Position numbers and translations under genes: made by a program. DNA of 35,197 nt from a virus. The DNA is taken from IMG/VR virus record IMGVR_UViG_3300036770_001490, positions 1 to 35,197 of that record; one strand, 5' to 3'. The notes below the pieces were generated by a model, which was not told where the DNA came from, ran no database searches, and saw only the letters and a list, made by a program, of their open reading frames with translations. Shown one piece after another: positions 35,134-35,197 of the stretch; the first letter of the stretch is position 1; every line of letters starts with the position of its first letter.

Positions 35134-35197
35134 CTGACAAACAACCCGAAGCCCTGCGGCTGGCTGATGTACTTGATTATGCGGTAGGCATTGAAGG
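35130..35197 (+). CDS. Start of an early gene, cut by the window edge
   Basis: ATG at 35130 overlapping the previous stop (ATGA) after CAGGAGG. Only 22 complete codons are present (MTDKQPEALRLADVLDYAVG, IE). I recall this opening from small helical proteins of Burkholderiales phages, of unknown role. The rest is outside the window. Confidence 0.5.
   Translation, partial: MTDKQPEALRLADVLDYAVGIE

Overview
The window is about 35 kb of a tailed double-stranded DNA phage (Caudoviricetes), cut at both ends. It carries a gpT-like major capsid protein, portal, large terminase, a probable small terminase, a scaffold-like protein and many small virion genes of the kind seen in uncultured aquatic phages. 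No tape-measure gene, integrase, endolysin or DNA polymerase is visible. Without a tape measure and with two adaptor-like proteins, a short-tailed (podovirus-like) particle is the best guess. The host is not given by the sequence. The small early proteins look like those of phages of Burkholderiales-type proteobacteria, which is only a weak inference.

Layout: (1) 1-20314, all on the minus strand, is the virion and packaging block. Read in its own direction it runs small terminase, four small genes, a LexA-like DNA-binding protein, large terminase, portal, GroES-like co-chaperonin, scaffold, head proteins, major capsid protein, terminator, glycosyltransferase, a run of Lys/Gly-rich small proteins, adaptor-like proteins, then repeat-rich tail or fibre proteins running off the left edge. 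(2) 20315-20979 is a non-coding divergent region rich in inverted repeats. (3) 20980-27129 (plus) is an early operon centred on a SprT-like metalloprotease, a MoxR/CobS-like AAA+ ATPase, an HExxH metallopeptidase and a VWA protein, closed by a strong terminator. (4) 30054-27226 (minus) carries a RusA-like resolvase, an HNH endonuclease and a primase-helicase. (5) 30084 to the right edge (plus) carries a PD-(D/E)XK nuclease, an ERF annealing protein, an SSB-like protein and many small coupled genes. Neighbouring genes often overlap as ATGA, TAATG or TGATG, so translational coupling is the rule.

Most striking observations. First, the palindrome GTTTAAAC occurs 20 times where about 0.5 would be expected by chance. 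It appears in two reading frames and also in promoters, terminator loops and operon junctions, so it looks like a DNA-level signal. Second, two sigma70-like promoters each carry a GAAC-N4-GTTC palindrome in their 17-bp spacer; one lies directly upstream of the phage LexA-like gene. Third, the early operon combines an AAA+ motor, a VWA adaptor and two zinc metalloprotease-like proteins, with the CobT-like polypeptide split into two genes. Fourth, several virion proteins are built from exact-length tandem repeats or share C-terminal tags.
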